Part shown: piece after piece, positions 4,159 through 6,744 of the stretch
How positions within the stretch are numbered: the first letter of the stretch is position 1
How the letters are laid out: each line of letters opens with the position of its first letter
Assembly: GCA_011046405.1 (NCBI GenBank)
Contig: DSAR01000504.1
Coordinates: 1 to 6,744 of the forward strand
Source: Chloroflexota bacterium
GTDB taxonomy: Bacteria > Chloroflexota > Anaerolineae > B4-G1
DNA: 6,744 bases
Reading direction: 5' to 3'
The notes under the pieces: model-generated
Seen by the model: the letters and a program-made list of their open reading frames with translations, nothing else
Told to the model about the DNA's origin: nothing
Database searches by the model: none
Made by a program: the position numbers and the translations under genes

Positions 4159-5583
4159 ATGATCGTACATAAGTTTGGCGGGACGTCGGTGGGGGACGTA
4201 CACAGGTTTTCCAACGTGGCCGACATCGTGATCAAGTATCACCACGATCCCCCGGTGGGGGCGCCGGAGGAATCGCTCGTCGTCGTATCGGCGATGGGTG
4301 GCGTGACGAACCGGTTGATCGATGGGGCCCGGGCGGCGGCCGAGGGCCAGGACTCGGTCTACCGGGAGATCAAGGCCCATTTGCTGAGCCGCCACCTGGA
4401 CGTGGTCGAGGCATTGTTGAACAACAGCGCCGAGCGGCTGGAGGTCGGCGGGCTGGTGGAGGATCGTTTGCACGATTTGGAGCGGCTCTACCGGAGCATC
4501 GCCGTCCTGGGCGAACTGACCGCCCGGGGACTGGACGTCGTGACGTCGTTCGGCGAGCAGCTCTCGGCCCACATCCTGGCGGCGGTGCTGCGCGAGCGGG
4601 GCGTGCGGGTCCAGGCGATCAGCGCGACCGAGTTGATGGTGACCGACGAGCACTTCGGGAGCGCGGTGCCCCTGATGGAGCCGACGCGGGAACGCCTGGA
4701 GGAGCAGGTCAAGCCGTTGATCGCCCGGGGCGTGGTCCCTGTCATCACCGGCTACATCGGGGCGACGGAGGAGGGAGTGACGACCACGCTGGGCCGCAGC
4801 GGCAGCGATTACTCGGCCGCCATCATCGGCGCGGCCCTGGGGGCGGACGAGGTGTGGATCTGGAGCGACGTGGACGGCATCCTGACAGCCGACCCCAATA
4901 TCGTTCCCCAGGCCAAGACGCTGGACGAGCTCTCTTACGCCGAGGCGGCCGACCTGGCCTACTTCGGGGCCGACGTGCTGCATCCCAAGACGATCCGCCC
5001 GGTGGTCGAAAATGGCATTCCGCTGCGCATTCTCAACAGTTTCAATCCCGATCATCCCGGCACGTTGATCGTGGAGCAGCCCCGCGAGGATCGGGCGGTG
5101 CTGCCAGCCATCATCTCGACTACCGGATTAAGTTTGATCGCTATCGGCAGTGAGGACGATTCGTGGACGCTGCGGATGGCGGCGCAGGCGTTGCAGCGGC
5201 TCAGCGAGGCGGGGTTCGACGTGTTGATGTTCTCCCAATCGCTCTCGGAGCACAACCTGAACCTGGTGGTGCGGGAGCAGGATCAGGCCCATTGTCTCAA
5301 GATCCTGCGCCGCGCGTTCGATTACGATGAGTTGGACAGCGTCTATAACCTGGGCGTCAAGGAGAAGGCGGCGACCATCTCGGTGGTCGGCGTGCCGGGC
5401 TGGAACGACACCGGCGTCGTCTCGCACGCCTTCCTGGCGTTGGGGAAGCGCAACACGCGCGTCATCGCCGTGGCCCAGGCGGCCACCGAGCACAGTGTGT
5501 CGTTCTGTATTCCAGAGGAACAGGTAGCGGATACGGTGCTTTTCCTGCACCGCGAGTTAGGATTGGAGGTGTCATCTCAATAA
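4159..5583 (+). CDS. lysC: Aspartate kinase, monofunctional with ThrA-like kinase domain and ACT domains
   Basis: This 474-residue enzyme phosphorylates L-aspartate to beta-aspartyl phosphate, the committed step toward lysine, threonine and methionine. The amino acid kinase domain covers about 1-305. It contains KFGGTSVG (5-12) near the N-terminus, SFGEQLSA (130-137) in the substrate site, GRSGSDYSAA (212-221) and WSDVDGILTADPNIVPQA (235-252) for nucleotide and metal binding, and YFGADVLHPKTIRP (268-281). Two ACT regulatory domains follow at about 318-390 and 404-470, so feedback inhibition by an end-product amino acid is likely. The kinase sequence resembles the N-terminal half of bifunctional ThrA more than E. 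coli LysC, but no homoserine dehydrogenase domain is attached. The ATG follows AAGGAGGAGGG (4145-4155). It lies 173 bp after the metB-like gene and 48 bp before asd, so co-transcription is plausible. Which amino acid inhibits it cannot be read from the sequence. Confidence 0.95.
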   Translation: MIVHKFGGTSVGDVHRFSNVADIVIKYHHDPPVGAPEESLVVVSAMGGVTNRLIDGARAAAEGQDSVYREIKAHLLSRHLDVVEALLNNSAERLEVGGLVEDRLHDLERLYRSIAVLGELTARGLDVVTSFGEQLSAHILAAVLRERGVRVQAISATELMVTDEHFGSAVPLMEPTRERLEEQVKPLIARGVVPVITGYIGATEEGVTTTLGRSGSDYSAAIIGAALGADEVWIWSDVDGILTADPNIVPQAKTLDELSYAEAADLAYFGADVLHPKTIRPVVENGIPLRILNSFNPDHPGTLIVEQPREDRAVLPAIISTTGLSLIAIGSEDDSWTLRMAAQALQRLSEAGFDVLMFSQSLSEHNLNLVVREQDQAHCLKILRRAFDYDELDSVYNLGVKEKAATISVVGVPGWNDTGVVSHAFLALGKRNTRVIAVAQAATEHSVSFCIPEEQVADTVLFLHRELGLEVSSQ

Positions 5584-5613
5584 GTAAGGGGAGCCCCCGC
5601 TTTATTGAGATGA
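5572..5613 (+). promoter_or_regulatory. Intercistronic hairpin overlapping the aspartate kinase stop codon
   Basis: TCATCTCAATAA (5572-5583) and TTATTGAGATGA (5602-5613) are perfect 12-bp complements, and an inner GGGG (5588-5591) and CCCC (5594-5597) can stack further pairs. The left arm contains the last codons and the TAA stop of the aspartate kinase gene. The right arm ends 7 nt before the GGAG (5621-5624) of asd. No T run follows, so it is not a typical terminator; RNA processing, stability or translational coupling are more likely. Confidence 0.65.
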
Positions 5614-5631
5614 TACGATTGGAGAATAAAA

Positions 5632-6684
5632 ATGGCTAAGATACCGGTCGGTGTGTTGGGTGCGACAGGGACGGTCGGGCAGCGCTTCATCCAGTTGCTG
5701 GCGGACCACCCGTGGTTCGAGGTGAAGGCGGTCGCGGCTTCCGATCGCTCGATCGGGCAGCGTTACGCCGAGGCCTGCCACTGGTTATTGCCGACGCCGA
5801 TCCCGGTGGGAGTGCGTGACCTGCTCGTGCAGCCCATCGAGCCGGGGTTGGATTGCCGGTTGCTCTTTTCGGCGCTGCCCTCAGACGTGGGCGGGCCGGC
5901 GGAGGAGGCGTTCGCCCGGGCCGGGTACGCGGTCTGTTCCAACGCCTCGGCTCATCGGATGGACGGGGACGTCCCGTTACTGATCCCGGAGGTCAACGCC
6001 GGTCACACGGCGTTGATCGAGACCCAGCGCCGCGAGCGGGGCTGGGAGGGCTTGCTGGTCGCCAGCGCCAATTGTACCGGGACGCAGTTGACCCTGGGAC
6101 TCAAGCCGTTGCAAGAGGCCTTCGGCCTGCGGCAGGTCCTGCTCGTCTCGATGCAGGCAGTCTCCGGGGCGGGGTACCCGGGGGTGCCGTCGCTGGATAT
6201 CCTGGGCAACGTGGTGCCCTACATCGGCGGCGAGGAGGACAAGGTCGAGGCGGAGCCCCGCAAGATGTTGGGCGCGCTGCAGGGGGACGGGATCGCGGCG
6301 GCCCCCTTCACCGTCAGCGCCCACTGCAATCGGGTGCCGGTGCGGGACGGGCACACGCTGTGCGTCTCGGTGGCCCTCGAACGGGAGGCGTCGGTTGATG
6401 AGATTGTGGCGGCGTTGGCGGATTTCCGGGGCTCCCCGGAGGCGGCGGGGTTGCCCAGCTCGCCGGCGGCGCCCATCGTCGTTTGTCAAGAGCCGGACCG
6501 CCCACAGCCCATCCGCGACCGGGATACAGACGGCGGGATGGCGGTGGTGGTGGGCCGGGTGCGGGCGTGCCCGGTGTTCGACGTCAAATTCGTCTTGCTG
6601 GGGCACAACACCGTCCGGGGGGCGGCCGGCGGGTCGATCCACAACGCGGAACTCCTGGTTGCCCAGGGGTGGGTCGAGCGATGA
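5632..6684 (+). CDS. asd: Aspartate-semialdehyde dehydrogenase, archaeal/fungal type
   Basis: This 350-residue enzyme reduces beta-aspartyl phosphate with NADPH to aspartate-4-semialdehyde, the second step of the aspartate pathway and the product-consuming partner of the kinase upstream. The N-terminal Rossmann domain shows the dinucleotide loop GVLGATGTVGQRF (7-19). The catalytic cysteine is C148 in ASANCTGTQ, and the catalytic histidine is H231 in VSAHCNRVPVRDG. The segment GGEEDKVEAEPRKML (199-213) carries the substrate-binding acidic and lysine residues. The missing insertion of the typical bacterial enzyme, the HCNRVPV motif and the length of about 350 residues point to the archaeal/fungal branch. 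Translation starts at ATG 5632 after GGAG with 7-nt spacing, 48 bp behind the kinase gene. Its stop codon overlaps the next start in an ATGA, so the operon continues rightwards. Confidence 0.96.
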   Translation: MAKIPVGVLGATGTVGQRFIQLLADHPWFEVKAVAASDRSIGQRYAEACHWLLPTPIPVGVRDLLVQPIEPGLDCRLLFSALPSDVGGPAEEAFARAGYAVCSNASAHRMDGDVPLLIPEVNAGHTALIETQRRERGWEGLLVASANCTGTQLTLGLKPLQEAFGLRQVLLVSMQAVSGAGYPGVPSLDILGNVVPYIGGEEDKVEAEPRKMLGALQGDGIAAAPFTVSAHCNRVPVRDGHTLCVSVALEREASVDEIVAALADFRGSPEAAGLPSSPAAPIVVCQEPDRPQPIRDRDTDGGMAVVVGRVRACPVFDVKFVLLGHNTVRGAAGGSIHNAELLVAQGWVER

Positions 6685-6707
6685 CGAAGATGACGAAGAT
6701 GACGAAG
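6681..6707 (+). repeat. Three tandem copies of the 9-mer ATGACGAAG at a gene start
   Basis: ATGACGAAG is repeated three times exactly, followed by a partial fourth copy (ATGAAG). Each unit encodes Met-Thr-Lys and supplies a possible start codon. Because the unit is a multiple of three, changes in copy number would keep the frame and alter only the N-terminal length. Confidence 0.85.
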
Positions 6708-6744
6708 ATGAAGACGACTTACGAGCGATACGGGTTGACCACGC
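6681..6744 (+). CDS. Start of the next operon gene (3' partial), identity not determined
   Basis: An open frame begins at ATG 6681, overlapping the asd stop codon as ATGA, and runs to the window edge with 21 complete codons: MTKMTKMTKMKTTYERYGLT and one more Thr. The overlap indicates translational coupling with asd. No strong Shine-Dalgarno sequence is visible, and four in-frame ATGs at 9-nt steps make the exact start uncertain. ATG 6708 would give a start reading MKTTYERYG. By context homoserine dehydrogenase, threonine synthase or a dihydrodipicolinate synthase are candidates, but the visible residues carry no decisive motif. Confidence 0.6.
   Translation, partial: MTKMTKMTKMKTTYERYGLTT

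Noticed and set aside
4081..5055. Long minus-strand open frame opposite aspartate kinase
   Set aside because: Antisense shadow rich in His, Arg and Gln with no recognisable domain; the plus strand has all aspartate kinase motifs.
5977..6642. Minus-strand open frame opposite asd
   Set aside because: Antisense shadow with biased composition and no ribosome binding site that stands out.

Overview
The window looks like part of a chromosome from a Chloroflexota bacterium (Anaerolineae-like is my guess). The reasons are a moderately high GC content, a secreted protein ending in the tail 'IYLPLVWRA', an archaeal/fungal-type aspartate-semialdehyde dehydrogenase, a plant-like cystathionine gamma-synthase and intergenic repeats of the 'cacagatt/cacggatt' kind. 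The assignment rests on recalled family traits, not on a search.

Left part (1-1238): the C-terminal end of a probable exported protein is followed by a small, self-contained regulatory module. A sigma-70 promoter (TTGACG-17-TAAAAT) drives an 80-residue XRE/434-type repressor that starts at TTG 471. Right behind it lies a consensus promoter (TTGACA-17-TATAAT) whose spacer holds the 14-bp palindrome ACACG-n4-CGTGT. A GNRA-capped hairpin and a second copy of the palindrome come next, and then a 58-residue charged, helical protein (826-1002). A roughly 140-bp imperfect inverted repeat and a strong hairpin close this block.

Middle part (1239-2375, minus strand): an ECF sigma factor and a single-pass membrane protein overlap by 14 nt. 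The membrane protein is the likely anti-sigma factor. They are transcribed from an extended -10 promoter with a leader of about 109 nt that contains a long hairpin.

Right part (2430-6744, plus strand): a divergent promoter feeds a complete SAM-I (S-box) riboswitch with an intrinsic terminator, controlling a cystathionine gamma-synthase-like PLP enzyme. Aspartate kinase and aspartate-semialdehyde dehydrogenase follow, and then the first 21 codons of another gene that overlaps the asd stop codon. Together these cover the first two steps of the aspartate pathway and the transsulfuration entry to methionine. The gene that continues past the window edge would fit homoserine dehydrogenase or threonine synthase by context, but too little is visible to decide.

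The most original item is the regulator/twin-operator/small-protein module at 411-1002. The recognition helix of the repressor keeps the two glutamines with which 434 repressor reads the start of its ACAA half-site, and the palindromes here begin with ACAC.
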